A DNA stretch of 64,000 nt from Aptenodytes patagonicus (GCF_965638725.1 NC_134976.1:2666001-2730000); one strand, 5' to 3'; positions 36,521 through 52,169 are shown, counted from the stretch's first letter. The notes: a model not told the origin generated them from the letters alone. Numbers and translations are program-made.

Positions 36521-36721
36521 GGGGCTGCTAGACGGCAGCCATGTCAGAGGCAGTTAGAGGAGCAGGCTGCCCAACAGCGAGCCGTTGGGGGGGCAATCAG
36601 GGACGAGACCCGCTGCCAGATTGGGAGCCGCGTGGGAGGCGAGGGTCTGCCCCGGGTGGGGGTGCCCCCCCCCCGCGGGCGGGGGGGGGTCCCATCCCGC
36701 TGACGCCCGCCGGCGGCCCAG

Positions 36722-39700
36722 GAAGGACTACGAGAACGCGGTGAAGTACTACAGCAGCGCCATCGAGCTGAACCCCACCAACGCCATCTACTATGGGAAC
36801 CGGAGCTTGGCCTACCTGCGCACCGAGTGCTACGGCTACGCCCTGGCCGACGCCACGCGCGCCGTCGAGCTCGACAAGAAGTACGTCAAGGGCTACTACC
36901 GCCGCGCCGCCAGCAACATGGCCCTGGGCAAGTTCAAGGCCGCCCTCCGCGACTACGAGACGGTGAGGCCGGGCGCCTCGGGGTGCCCCTCGGCACCCTC
37001 CTGGTGTCAGCGTGTCCCCCTGGAGCTCGGGGGAGGCTTGGGGACCCCCTCGGTGTCAGCGTGTGTCGTGTCCGTCCCCCCCCCCCCCCCCCCCCCCCGA
37101 GATCAGGGGAGGCTTGGGGACCCCCTCGTCACATCCCTGGTGTCAGCGTGTCCCCCTGGAGATGAGGAGAGGCTTGGGGACCCCCCTGATGTCAGCGTGT
37201 CTCCCCCCCCGAGATCGAGGGAGGCTTGGGGGACCCCCTTGTCCCCTCCCCAATGTCAGCATGTCCCTTAGAGCTGGAAGGGGGGGGGGCCCTTGGGGAT
37301 GTCCTCGTGTCCATCCCCCACTGTCCCCCAGAGCTGGGGGAGACCTTTGGGACCTTCTTGTCCCCTCCCTGGTGTCAGCACATGCTCTTAGAGCTGGGGG
37401 AGGCTCTTGGGGACCCCCTGGTCCCCTCCCCAATGTCAGCATGTCCCTTAGAGCTGGGGGAGGGCCCTTGGGGACCCTCTCGTCACCCCTCCAGCGTCAT
37501 CAGGTCCCCTAGAGCTGTGGGGACATTTGGGGGACCCCCTGATGTTCCCCTGACTAGTGTCAGGATGTCCCCCAGAGCAGCGGGGACCCTTGGGGACCCC
37601 CTCGCTCCCTACCCTGAGGGTCAGCACGTCCCCCAGAGCTGTGGGGACACTTGGGGACCCCGTTGTCCCCCCCCCGCCCACGTGCCCCAGTGCTGAGGGA
37701 CCCTCGGGGTCCCCCCCTTTCCCCCTCAGCATCAGTACGTGCTCTGGAACCGAGGGACCTTTGGGGACACTGTTGTCCCCCCAGACTCATGTCAGCGCAT
37801 GGGGGGACCTTTGGGGACCCGCTGTCCCCCACCGTGTCAGCACGTGCCCCCAGAGCTGCGGGGATGCTTGGGGACCCCCTTGTCCCCCCCTTCCCCCACG
37901 TCAGCGCGTGCCCCAGAGCTGTGGGGACGCTTGGGGACCCCTTGTCCCCCCCTTCCCCCACGTCAGCGTGTGCCCCAGAGCTGCGGGGACGCTTGGGGAC
38001 CCCCATGTCAGCGCGTGCCCCAGGACGCTTGGGGACCCCCTTGTCCCCCCCTTCCCCCACGTCAGCGCGTGCCCCAGAGCTGTGGGGACGCTTGGGGACC
38101 CCCTTGTCCCCCCCTTCCCCCACGTCAGCGTGTGCCCCAGAGCTGCGGGGACGCTCGGGGACCCCCACGTCAGCGCGTGCCCAGGATGCTTGGGGACCCC
38201 TTGTCCCCCCCTTCCCCCACGTCAGCGCCTGCCCCAGAGCTGTGGGGACGCTTGGGGACCCCCATGTCAGCGCCTGCCCCAGAGCTGTGGGGACGCTCGG
38301 GGACCCCCATGTCAGCGTGTGCCCCAGGACGCTTGGGGACTCCCTTGTCCCCCCCTTCCCCCACATCAGCGCCTGCCCCAGAGCTGCGGGGACGCTCGGG
38401 GACCCCCATGTCAGCGCGTGCCCCAGGACGCTTGGGGACCCCCTCGTCCCCCCCTTCCCCCACGTCAGCGCCTGCCCCAGAGCTGTGGGGACGCTCGGGG
38501 ACCCCCATGTCCTTCCCAGCACGAGCCCAGCCCTCACATCCGAGCGTCCCTCTGTCCCTGTCCCTTCTCAGGGACGCCCCGGGGCAGTGGGGTGCTGGAG
38601 CCTTGGGTGGCCCCGTGGCCCTCGAGGGGCCCCGGGGGGGGGGTGTCCCCATCCCCTGACGTGTGTGTGTGTGTCCCCAAGGTGGTGAAGGTGAGGCCCA
38701 ATGACAAGGACGCCAAGCTGAAGTACCAGGAGTGTCACAAGATCGTCAAGCAGAAGGCCTTCGAGCGGGCCATCGCCAGCGACGAGCACAAGCGCTCCGT
38801 CGTCGACTCCCTCGACATCGAGAGCATGAGTGAGCCCCCCCTCCCCCGACCCCTCCCCTCCCCTTTTCTCCTCGGCCCCCCCCCCCCCCCCCCCCCCCCA
38901 AAATCGAGGCACCCCTTTCTCCGCAGGCAGCGTGGAAGGAGGAGTGGGCCGCGAGGGTCCCCGCTGAAGGGTCGGGGTCCCTTCCGGGGTTCCCCTGGGA
39001 GGCTTGGAGGTTGCTGGTGAGGGTCTCGGGGAGGCCTTGGGGGTCTTCAGCGAAGGCTCGAGGTCACTTGGGCGGATTCTGGGGGGCTCATGAGAGGGTC
39101 TTGGAGGTCTCCGTAAAGATTTTTGGGGTGGGGGTGAGGGCTGTGAGAGTCTTAGGGGGACCATGAGTGTCCCCAGCAATGGCTCAGGGTCCCCGTGGGG
39201 GTCTTGGGGGTCCGTGCGGGTCCCTAGCAGAGGTTTGGGGTCCCCGTGAGGGTCTTGGGGCCCCTTTGAGAGCCCCCACTGGAGGCTCAGGGTCCCTGTG
39301 AGGGTCTGGGGGGGGGGGGGTCCACGGGGATCCCCGTGAGGACCCCTGACAAAAGCTACGGGTCACCTGGGAGGGTCTTGGGGGGCCTTGGGGGCCCAGC
39401 GGTGGCTCTGGGTCCCAAGGACAGTCTTGAGGAGCTGTGGGGGTCTCCAGGAGGGTCTTGGGGTCCCCAGGAGGGTCCCCGGGAGGGTCTTGGCATCCCT
39501 GTGAGGGTCTCCGGGTTCCCATGAGGGTCCCAGTGAGGGTCTCGGGGTTCCCATGAGGGTCTCAGGGTTCCATTGAGGGTCCCCATGAGAGTCTCAGGGT
39601 TCCCTTGAGGGTCCCAGGGTCTCCGTGAGGGTCTTGGCATCCCTGTGAGGGTCTCTGGGTTCCCTTGAGGGTCCCTGTGAGGGTCTCGGGGTTCCCTTGA

Positions 39701-42700
39701 GGGTCCCAATGAGCGTCTTGGTGTCCCAGTGAGGGTCTCGGGGTTCACTTGAGGGTCCCTGTGAGGGTCTCGGGGTCTCCGTGAGGGTCTTGGTGTCCCC
39801 ATGAGGGTTGCTGTGAGGGTCTTGGCATCCCCGTGAGGGTCTCCGGGTTCCCTTGAGGGTCCCAGTGAGGGTCTCAGGGTCCCAGTGAGGGTCTCGGGGT
39901 TCCCATGAGGGTCTCAGGGTTCAGTTGAGGGTCCCCGTGAGAGTCTCCGGGTTCCCATGAGGGTCCCAATGAGCGTCTTGGCGTCCCACTGAGGGTCTCG
40001 GGGTTCCCTTGAGGGTCCCGGTGAGGGTCTTGGGGTCTCCATGAGGGTCTCTGTGACGGTCTTGGCATGCCTGTGAGGGTCTCAGGGTTCTGTTGAGGGT
40101 CCCAATGAGCGTCTTGGCATCCCAGTGAGGGTCTTGGGGTTCCCTTGAGGGTCCCTGTGAGGGTCTTGGCATCCCAGTGAGGGTCTTGGGGTTCCCATGA
40201 GGGTCCCTGTGATGGTCTCAGGATTCCCTTGAGGGTCCCCGTGAGGGTCTTGGCATCCCCGTGAGGGCCCCAGTGGGGGTCTTGGTGTCCCCATGAGGGT
40301 CTCTGAGGGTCTTGCCATCCCCGTGAGGGTCTCGGGGTCCCTGTGAGGGTCTTGGCCTCCCTGTTAGGGTCTCGGGGTCCCTGTGAGGGTGCCCAGCAGA
40401 GCTTTGGGGCCCTCACGAAGGTCTCGGGGTCCACCGTGAGGGTCCCCAGCCAAGGCTCAACCTCCCCAGAAGGCTACCGGGGTTCGTCAGGGGCTGTGAG
40501 CTTGCGGGGAAGGACGGCAGGGGCACGATGGCCCTTCGGGGGGCTTGTCCCCGCTGTCCCCTCGTGCGTCATCGGCCACCTGGGGTGGTGGGGGGGGTGG
40601 GTTTTGTCTCGCAGCCATCGAGGACGAGTACAGCGGCCCCAAGCTGGACGGCGGCAAGGTGACGTTGGCTTTCATGAAGGAGCTGATGCAGTGGTACAAG
40701 GAGCAGAAAAAACTCCACAGAAAATGTGCCTACCAGGTACCCCAGGCTCCCCCCAAACTCCCCCCAGTCCCCTGCTGGGCTCTGCCCTGTCCCCAGGTGC
40801 CACGCGTGTCCCTGTGTCCGTCCCCCTCCTTGTCACCTCCTTTGTCCTGGCAGATCCTGGTGCAGGTGAAGGAGGTGCTGGCCAAGCTCCCCACGTTAGT
40901 AGAAACGACGTTGAAAGAGGTGGGTGCCCCCTCGTCGGGCGCGGGTGCCGCTGGGGGCGCGCGGGGCGAAGTCCCCGAGCGGTGACGTTTCGCCCTGGCT
41001 CGTCCCAAACCGCAGACGGAGAAGGTGACGGTGTGCGGGGACACCCACGGGCAGTACTACGACCTGCTGAACATCTTCGAGCTCAACGGGCTGCCCTCCG
41101 AGTCGAACCCTTACGTATCCCCCAGGAAGGGCGCGGGGTCTCGCCGCCCCCGCCCCGGGGTCTCGCCGGGATCCATCCCACCCCCGTGGCGGGGACAGGC
41201 TTGGGGACGGGTGGCACGGAGGGACGGGGACCCGGGGGGGAGCTGTTTTCCTGAACCGGCTGCAGATATTCAACGGGGATTTCGTGGACCGCGGGTCCTT
41301 CTCGGTCGAGGTCATCCTCACGCTCTTCGGCTTCAAGCTCCTCTACCCCGATCACTTCCACCTGCTCCGAGGTAACGCGGCCACCGCAGGTGACGAGTCC
41401 TCGTGTCCCCCGTCCCCCCCGTCCCCCCCCCCGGGCCCCGTCCTGGGTTGTGGGGCCACGTCCCCTGTCCCCGGTTGTGGGACCTTTGTCCCATGCCCTC
41501 GTCCCCTGTCCCCAGGCGTTAGGACCGGCTCGTGGGGCCACATCATCCGTCCCTGGTTGTGGGGCCGCGTCCCGTGTGTGTCCCCGTCCCCTGCCGGGTT
41601 GCAGGGCCCTGTCCCGGGTCATGGCGCCGTGTCCCCAGTTGCGGGGGGGGGTGTCACCGTCCCCTATAGCTCCGGTCCCGGGGTTGAGCCGTGGGGCCGC
41701 GTCCCTTGTCCTTGGGACCTCGTCCCCCGTCCTGGGGGCCTCGTTCCCATCTCGTGTCCTCGGGGCCCAACCGTGTCCCCCGCCCCGCGTCCCCGGGCCC
41801 GGGCAATGCCACCGCGTCCCCTGCAGGGAACCACGAGACGGACAACATGAACCAGATCTACGGTTTCGAGGGGGAGGTGAAGGCCAAGTACACGGCGCAG
41901 ATGTTCGCCCTCTTCAGCGAGGTCTTCGAGTGGCTGCCGCTGGCCCAGTGCATCAACGGCAAAGTGCTGGTGAGGGGACACCGCGTCCGTCTGTCCCCGT
42001 CCCCGGGATGTCCCCGCGCAGGGGGGGGGGGGTTTGCCTGTGAGCTCCTTGATGTTGGAGGGCGGGGGGGGATCCCCGCCATCCTCGTCCCCAGGGAGTT
42101 GGGGTGATCCCCGGTCCCTGGTGGGGTTTGGGGGTGTGTGTGGGGGGGTCCCCGCCATCTCCAGGGAGTCGGGGCGATCCCCGTCCCTCGCGGGATTTGG
42201 GTGAGGTCCCCCCGCCATCCCCGTCCCCAGTGAGTCACGGTGGTCCCTGTCCCTGGCGGGGGGGGGGGGGGGGGCCACCATCCATGTCCCCGGGGGCTTG
42301 CGGGTGCTCCCTGTTGCAAGTGGGGGGTCCCTGCCGTCCCCAGGGGGCTTGGGGTCCCTTCCCTCCTCACCCCTGGGGTTGGTCCCCACAAGGGTTAGGA
42401 TGGGGGGGGGGGGGTGGTGGGCGGTCCCCGTTGTCCCCGTTGTCCCCACCGTCCCCGTACCAACGTGGCTTCTGCCCCAGATCATGCACGGGGGTCTCTT
42501 CAGCGAGGACGGCGTCACCCTCGATGACATCCGGAAGATCGAGAGGAACCGGCAGCCCCCGGACTCAGGTGGGAGACGGACCCCAAGACGTGCCCCGTGT
42601 CGTGTGTCGTCGTCCCCCTCCCCAGCTCCGTGTCGTCCCTGTCATCTCCCGAGGGACCGAGACGTGTGTCGTTCGTCCGTCCCCCCCCCACCCTGGGGCG

Positions 42701-45700
42701 GACGGGGGACCCTGACCCCCCCTTCTGCTCCCCCCCCCCCCCCCCCTCCGTCCCCCAGGTCCCATGTGTGACCTCCTCTGGTCCGACCCGCAGCCCCAGG
42801 TGAGTTGAACCCCGGCGGTGGGTCCCCGACGTTTCCCCTCCCCCCCCCGCCTTGGGGACGGCCACCGCCGTGTGTCACCGGGGTCCCGGTGACGCCGGCC
42901 TTCCCCGCAGAACGGCCGCTCCGTCAGCAAGCGCGGGGTCAGCTGCCAGTTCGGGCCCGACGTCACCAAGAGCTTCCTGGAGCGCAACCGCCTCGACTAC
43001 ATCATCCGCAGCCACGAGGTGAAGCCCGAGGGCTACGAGGTGGCCCACGACGGCAAATGTGTCACCGTCTTCTCCGCCCCCAACTACTGGTGAGTGCCGC
43101 CGGGGACGGGGGACGGGTGCCACCGCCCCCGGGGAGGAGCGGCCCCCTTGCGCCCGCTCCCCGGCTCGCGTGCGCCCTCGGTGTCCCCTCAGCTGGGTCC
43201 CCGGGGGTCCCCTGAGCCGCACTGTCCCCTCAGCCGGGTCCCTGGGTGTCCCCTGATGCTCGGTGTCCCCTGAGCCGGGTCCCCGGGGGTCCCCGGGTGT
43301 CCCCTGACGCTCGGTGTCCCCTCAGCCAGGTCCCCGGGTGTCCCCTGATGCTCGGTGTCCCCTGAGCCGCACTGTCCCCTCAGCCGGGTCCCTGGGGGTC
43401 CCCGGGTGTCCCCTGACGCTCGGTGTCCCCTGAGCTGCACTGTCCCCTCAGCCGGGTCCCCGGGGGTCCCCAGGTGTCCCCTGACGCTCGGTGTCCCCTC
43501 AGCTGCACTGTCCCCTCAGCCAGTCCCCAGGTGTCCCCTGACGCTCGGTGTCCCCTCAGCTGGGTCCCCGGGGGTCCCCTGAGCCGCACTGTCCCCTCAG
43601 CCGGGTCCCTGGGTGTCCCCTGATGCTCGGTGTCCCCTGAGCCGGGTCCCCGGGGGTCCCCGGGTGTCCCCTGACGCTCGGTGTCCCCTCAGCCAGGTCC
43701 CCGGGTGTCCCCTGATGCTCGGTGTCCCCTGAGCCGCACTGTCCCCTCAGCCGGGTCCCTGGGGGTCCCCGGGTGTCCCCTGACGCTCGGTGTCCCCTGA
43801 GCTGCACTGTCCCCTCAGCCGGGTCCCCGGGGGTCCCCAGGTGTCCCCTGACGCTCGGTGTCCCCTCAGCTGCACTGTCCCCTCAGCCAGTCCCCGGGTG
43901 TCCCCTGACGCTCGGTGTCCCCTCAGCTGGGTCCCCGGGGGTCCCCTGACGCTCGGTGTCCCCTGACGCTCGGTGTCCCCTCAGCCGGGTCCCCGGGTGT
44001 CCCCTGAGCCGCACTGTCCCCTCAGCCGGGTCCCCAGGTGTCCCCTGTGCCTCGGTGTCCGGAAGCATCCCCTGTTCCCATCCCTGGGGTGTCACCATTG
44101 ACTGGGGCGTTGCTGTCCCCAAGCAGCTCTTTTTTTTTTTTTTTTTATTATTATTATTATTTTTTTCTTTTTCCCCCGAGCCTCGGTGTCCCTGCGTTGT
44201 CCCCGAGGGTCCCCGAGCCTCGGTGCCCCTGCGCGGGGCTGTACCTCGGCGTCCCCGAGGGTCCCCAAGCCTCGGTGCCCCTGCGCGGGGCCGTACCTCG
44301 GCGTCCCCGAGGGTCCCTCTCCCCGGCTCGTCCCTGAGCTTTGCTGTCCCTGTACGGAGCTGTGCCTTCGTGTCCCTGTCCCCAGGGGTCCCCGAGCCTC
44401 GGTGCCCCTGCGTCGTACCTCGATGTCCCCGAGGGTCCCCGAGCCTCGGTGCCCCTGCACGGGGCCGTACCTCGGCGTCCCCAGGGGTCCCCAAGCCTCG
44501 GTGCCCCTGTGCGGGGCCATACCTCGGCGTCCCCAGGGGTCCCCAAGCCTCGGTGCCCCTGTGCGGGGCCGTACCTCAGTGTCCCCAGGGGTCCCCAAGC
44601 CTCGGTGCCCCTGCGCGGGGCCGTACCTCGGCGTCCCCAGGGGTCCCCGAGCCTCGGTGCCCCTGTGCGGGGCCGTACCTCAGTGTCCCCAGGGGTCCCC
44701 AAGCCTCGGTGCCCCTGCGCGGGGCCGTACCTCGGCGTCCCCAGGGGTCCCCGAGCCTCGGTGCCCCTGCGTCGTACCTCGATGTCCCCGAGGGTCCCCG
44801 AGCCTCGGTGCCCCTGCGCGGGGCCGTACCTCGGCGTCCCCGAGGGTCCCCGAGCCTCGGTGCCCCTGCACGGGGCCGTACCTCGATGTCCCCGAGGGTC
44901 CCTCTCCCCGGCTCATCCCTGAGCTTTGCTGTCCCTGTACGGAGCTGTGCCTTCGTGTCCCTGTCCCCAGGGGTCCCCGAGCCTCGGTGCCCCTGCGTCG
45001 TACCTCGATGTCCCCGAGGGTCCCCGAGCCTCGGTGCCCCTGCACGGGGCCGTACCTCGGCGTCCCCAGGGGTCCCCAAGCCTCGGTGCCCCTGTGCGGG
45101 GCCGTACCTCGGCGTCCCCAGGGGTCCCCAAGCCTCGGTGCCCCTGCGTCGTACCTCGATGTCCCCGAGGGTCCCCAAGCCTCAGTGCCCCTGTGCGGGG
45201 CTGTACCTCGATGTCCCCAGGGGTCCCCGAGCCTCGGTGCCCCTGCGCGGGGCCGTACCTCGATGTCCCCGAGGGAGCCCGGCTCGTCCCTGAGCTTTGC
45301 TGTCCCTGTACGGAGCTGTGCCTTCGTGTCCCTGTCCCCGGGGGTCCCCGAGCCTCGGTGTCCCCATTTTGGGGGGGGGGGGGGGGACCCGTGCTTTGGT
45401 GTCCCCAAGCGTCCCCCTTCCCCGCCAGCGACCAGATGGGCAATAAGGGCTCCTACATCCACCTGCGAGGCAGCGACCTGCGCCCCGACTTCCACCAGTT
45501 CACAGCAGTGGTGAGTCTGGGGGGGGGGGGACGGGGATGGGACCCCCACCCCCTCCCCTGGGGACCTGTTGAATCTGGGACCCCCCTCAAAAACCCTCCT
45601 TGGGGACACCCCCCCCCCCCCCCGAACCTGTGACCCCTGAAATCCTCCCTAGGGGCATCCCCAAATCTGTGACCCGCGAACCCTCTTTGGTGACGTGTTC

Positions 45701-46887
45701 CCCCCCCCCCCCCCCCCCCCCCCCCCCAAATCTTGGACCCCCCAAAACCCACCCCAGGGACCGCCCTCAACCCTGGGAGCCCCAAACCCTCCTTGGGGAC
45801 CCCCCCCCAAAACCCACCCTGGAGCCCCCCCTGAAACCTCCACAGGTTCCCTGAACCTCCCAAGGACACCCCCCACACCCCCCCCCCAAACCTGGGGACC
45901 TCCCCCCAAACCCTTCTCCGGGGGTCCCCAAACCCTTCCCCAGACCCCCCCCCCCCATGAGACTCCCCAAAACTTTCCCTCAGGCCCCCCAACTTTCAGC
46001 CCCCCCCCCCCCCCCAAACAGTTCCCCAGATCCCCCTGAGGCCTTGGTCCGCCCCTTCCCCACCTTGGGGTGATTGGGGGGCTTCATGGGGGGGGGGGGG
46101 GGGGGGCTCTGGGCTTATTGGGGGGGTTTCATAGGGGCTATTTGGGGGGCTCAGGGGCTGGGGGGGCTATTGGCGGCTTTGGGGTGTGGGGGGTTCATAG
46201 AGGTATTTGGGGGGGCTCTGGGGCTTATGGGGGGGTTTATAGGGGCTATTTGGGGGCTCAGGGGCTGGGGGGGCTATTGGGCTCTGGGGTGTGTGGGGTT
46301 CATGGGGTATTTGGGGGGCTGGGGGGGCTCTGGGGCTTATGGGGGGGTCATAGGGGCTATTTGGGGGGCTCAGGGGCTGGGGGGGCTATTGGGCGGCTCT
46401 GGGGTGTGTGGGGGGTTCATAGGGGTATTTGGGGGGGCTCTGGGGCTTATGGGGGGTTCATAGGGGCTATTTGGGGGGTTCAGGGGGCTGGGGGGGCTAT
46501 TGGGCGGCTCTGGGGTGTGTGTGGGTTCATAGGGGTAGTTGGGGGGGCTCTGGGGCTTATGGGGGGTTCATAGGGGCTATTTGGGGGGTTCAGGGGGGCT
46601 GGGGGGGGTCATAGGGGCTGTTTGGGGGTTCATAGGGACCATTTGGGGTGTTCAGGAGCTGGGGGGGGGGGGGGGCCGTAGGGGGCAGGTGGGAGGGGCA
46701 ATTACAGAAGGTAGCACCTATGGTGCCCTAGGGCTGGGATTTGGGGGCGGGGGGGGGGGGGGGGGGGGGCAGAGCAGATTTGCCCCCCCTCACCCCCCCC
46801 CGGCCCCCCCTTTCTCTCCCACAGCCTCACCCCAACGTCAAGCCCATGATGTACGCCAACACCCTGCTGCAGCTGGGCATGATGTGA
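36722..46887 (+). CDS. PPP5C: Serine/threonine-protein phosphatase 5 (first exon missing)
   Basis: Coding exons: 36722-36962, 38682-38829, 40615-40736, 40854-40919, 41016-41114, 41266-41371, 41827-41969, 42481-42568, 42759-42799, 42911-43089, 45429-45510, 46825-46887; all phases join for 458 residues (human 499). PP5 is a TPR-containing PPP-family phosphatase that binds Hsp90 and acts on steroid receptor complexes, Raf1 and stress kinases. TPR repeats fill the first exons ([36 protein letters not shown]). The catalytic metal and phosphate motifs are all present: [18 protein letters not shown] across the 41371/41827 junction, HGGLFS, RSHEV and SAPNYC across 43089/45429. The C-terminal autoinhibitory end (TLLQLGMM) is conserved. 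The first exon, about 40 residues with the start of TPR1, is not in the visible sequence and is probably in the 200-N gap. No frame problem is seen in the visible exons. Confidence 0.95.
37000..38515. repeat. Minisatellite filling PPP5C intron after the first visible exon
   Basis: Units of about 50-75 bp with GTGCCCCAGAGCTGTGGGGA, CGCTTGGGGACCCCC and CCCCACGTCAGCG. Diverged units at left become more uniform from about 37850 to 38515. Confidence 0.85.
39170..40470. repeat. Minisatellite (GAGGGTCTCGGGG-type) in the next PPP5C intron
   Basis: Roughly 45 or more copies of a 25-30 bp unit, GTGAGGGTCTTGG / GGGTTCCCTTGAGGGTCCC, occupy most of the intron between 38829 and 40615. Each copy holds GTGAGG or ATGAGG, donor-like motifs. 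Confidence 0.85.
43181..44060. repeat. Minisatellite with a 367-bp higher-order repeat, PPP5C intron
   Basis: Short units (about 27-45 bp) of GGTGTCCCCTCAGCCGGGTCC and CCTGACGCTC. A 367-bp block starting at 43191 recurs at 43558 with essentially one substitution, and a third copy begins at 43925 but diverges. Most units contain the acceptor-like TCCCCTCAG. Confidence 0.9.
44185..45360. repeat. Minisatellite, 52-bp unit, same PPP5C intron
   Basis: About 20 copies with CCTCGGTGCCCCTGCGCGGG, CCGTACCTCGGCGTCCCC and GGGGTCCCC. A larger block starting with CTCATCCCTGAGCTTTGCTG recurs at about 44.33, 44.92 and 45.28 kb (about 585 bp between the first two), showing higher-order amplification. Confidence 0.88.
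46075..46670. repeat. G-rich minisatellite in the last PPP5C intron
   Basis: Repeats about 80-125 bp long of GGGGCTATTGGGCGGCTCTGG, TTCATAGGGGC and TATTTGGGGGGCTC. The plus (coding) strand is strongly G-rich, with many G4-compatible runs. Confidence 0.8.
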
Positions 46888-47393
46888 CACCCCCCCCAAC
46901 GGGTGACACCCCGCACGGGTGACGCCCCCCCCCCCCCCACCAATGGGTGACGCCCCCACCACACCCCTGGGTGCCCCCCCCCCCCCCCCCCCCCCAGCCA
47001 CCCCCCGGGGGGGTTTTTATATATTGGAAGATTGTATTTATTCCCCTTCCCGCCCCCCCCCCCCGCGCTGCACCCCCTCCCCCCCCAACAGTTTGGGGCA
47101 GCACCCCCCGGGGGGTGGGGGGGGAAGGGGGGGGGCGGTGGGGGTGGGGGCCTCTGCTGGCATTGCCCCCCCCCCCCCCTCGGGAGGGGGGGGGGGGGGA
47201 AGGTGCTACCCCTTGTCACCCCTCCCCCAACAAGCAATAGGTGCATGGAGATGGGGGGGGGGATTTGGGAGGGGGGGGGGGTTGGGGGGGGGGGGGTTGC
47301 TCAGGATTTGCACCCCCTCCCCCCCCCCCGGCTGCCCCCTCCCCCCCCCCCTCCCCCCCAGGCGATTTTACCGTCTGTAATTAATGATGTTAA

Positions 47394-47399
47394 AATAAA
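47394..47399 (+). other. PPP5C: Poly(A) signal of PPP5C
   Basis: AATAAA about 507 bp after the TGA, in the only AT-rich patch (GTAATTAATGATGTTAAAAT) before the calmodulin promoter. The intervening 3' UTR has long C and G homopolymers. Confidence 0.7.
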
Positions 47400-47460
47400 G
47401 TAATTATTGTAAGCTGGGCGGGGCCCCAGGCCTCGGGGGGGGGGGGGGCGGGGGAGGAGC

Positions 47461-47900
47461 CCCCGCGGTTGCCATAGAGACCCGCGGTTGCCATAGAGAC
47501 CCGTGGCTGGAGGTGGGGCTGTTTCCACGGCAACCAGCTGCCCGTTGCCGCCTGGTTGCCCCGCCCCCGTTGCCCCGGCGACGGGCGTGACCATTGGCGG
47601 GAGGGCGGGGAGAGTCGCCTGTTGCCACGGTGACCGTGCCACGCCCCCCCCCACGGTAGAGTGGACGGGGCTAGGGCCGGGGGGCGGAGCTCTCCGTTCC
47701 ACGTGATGCCGAGGGCCGTGCTCCCTTCCGGGTCTTCCCCCGCCCGCGGCCTCTTTGGCGCATTGCGGCTCAGCGGCAACCAATCAGGGCGGTGCTCTCA
47801 GCCCGCCGCGCCTCTTCAGCCAATGAGGCGGCGGCGCACAGCGAGCGAGCGGGATCCTTCCGCCGGGGGGCGGGCCCTGATGGGGGCAGGGCCTGCGGGA
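47461..47900 (+). promoter_or_regulatory. CALM3: Calmodulin promoter with RFX-like X-boxes and CCAAT boxes
   Basis: A CpG island between the PPP5C poly(A) signal and the calmodulin ATG. Five X-box-like half-palindromes are seen: GTTGCCATAGAGAC at 47468-47481 and 47487-47500, GTTTCCACGGCAAC at 47521-47534, GTTGCCCCGGCGAC at 47569-47582 and GTTGCCACGGTGAC at 47621-47634. CCAAT boxes lie at 47780-47784 and 47821-47825, and an inverted one near 47591. These resemble RFX (GTTGCCATGGCAAC) and NF-Y sites. Factor binding is inferred. Confidence 0.65.
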
Positions 47901-47968
47901 GGGGCGGGACCAGCGGAGGGATCCGCGGTGCTGCGGCCGCAGGAGCCTCCCGCCGCCACCGGAGCGCC

Positions 47969-51311
<3,343 letters not shown>

Positions 51312-52007
51312 AGGGGCACGAGGCCACCGGGACCGCGCCCCCCCCCACCCCCCCACCCCCGCTGCCACCGCCTGTCCCTGCCACCAAGAGGTCCCCGGGA
51401 CCCCCCTGCACCCCAGACCCACCATTCGGGGGCACCCATGGGGGCTGGGGGGGGGGGGGGGGCAACCCCACCAGGACACAGAGGGACCCCAAATCCTCCG
51501 TAGGGGCTTTGGGGAGGGGGGTATGGGGGGGGACCCTATTTCCCCATAGGGGGTTTGGGGGGTCCGGGCCAGATCCGGGGTCCCCCTCGCCAGGACAGGG
51601 CAGGATCCCCCCCCCCCCCTTGCCCCAGGAGAGTGTTTTGGGGCATTTCAGGGGGATTTGGGGGGCTCGGGAGGGTTGGGGATCCCTGGGTGCGGGCGAC
51701 CGGGACCAGGCCCTGGTTTTGGGGCATTTTGGGGGGGATTTTGGGCCCTTTTTTTTTTTGGGGGGGGGTGCACACCAAGCTCTGGTTTTGGGGCATTTGG
51801 GGAGGATTTTGGGCCTGGGGGGGGGTGGGGGGAGGGTGGGAACGGGCCTTGGTTTTGGGGTATTTTGGGGGGATTTGGGGGGCCGGGACCAGGCCTTGGA
51901 GGTTTTATTTTTTTGGGGGGGGGGGGGGGGGAGGGAAGTGGGGGGGCTGGGTGCCCCCCCCCCCCTCGCCCCGGTCTGGGCGCTGTCGTGGGCGGCCAAA
52001 GCTGTGA

Positions 52008-52013
52008 AATAAA
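52008..52013 (+). other. CALM3: Poly(A) signal of calmodulin
   Basis: AATAAA about 700 bp after the stop, in GCTGTGAAATAAACCACC. The 3' UTR between contains G- and C-homopolymers. Confidence 0.75.
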
Positions 52014-52169
52014 CCACCGGTTTTGCAGTTCCTGCGGCCTTGACGAGGCGCCGTAACGAGGGGGCCCTAATGAGGGCCCCGAGAGGGGCTTTGGGGTGGT
52101 GGTGGGGGGGGGGGGGCGGGTTCGGGGGTGCTGGGGCAGCGCAGTGGTGCGCGGTTGTGCAGGTTTGGG

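Noticed and set aside
43956-45514. Proline/arginine-rich frames of about 440 codons in the PPP5C intron
   Set aside because: They follow the 52-bp array. The real exon within is only 45429-45510.
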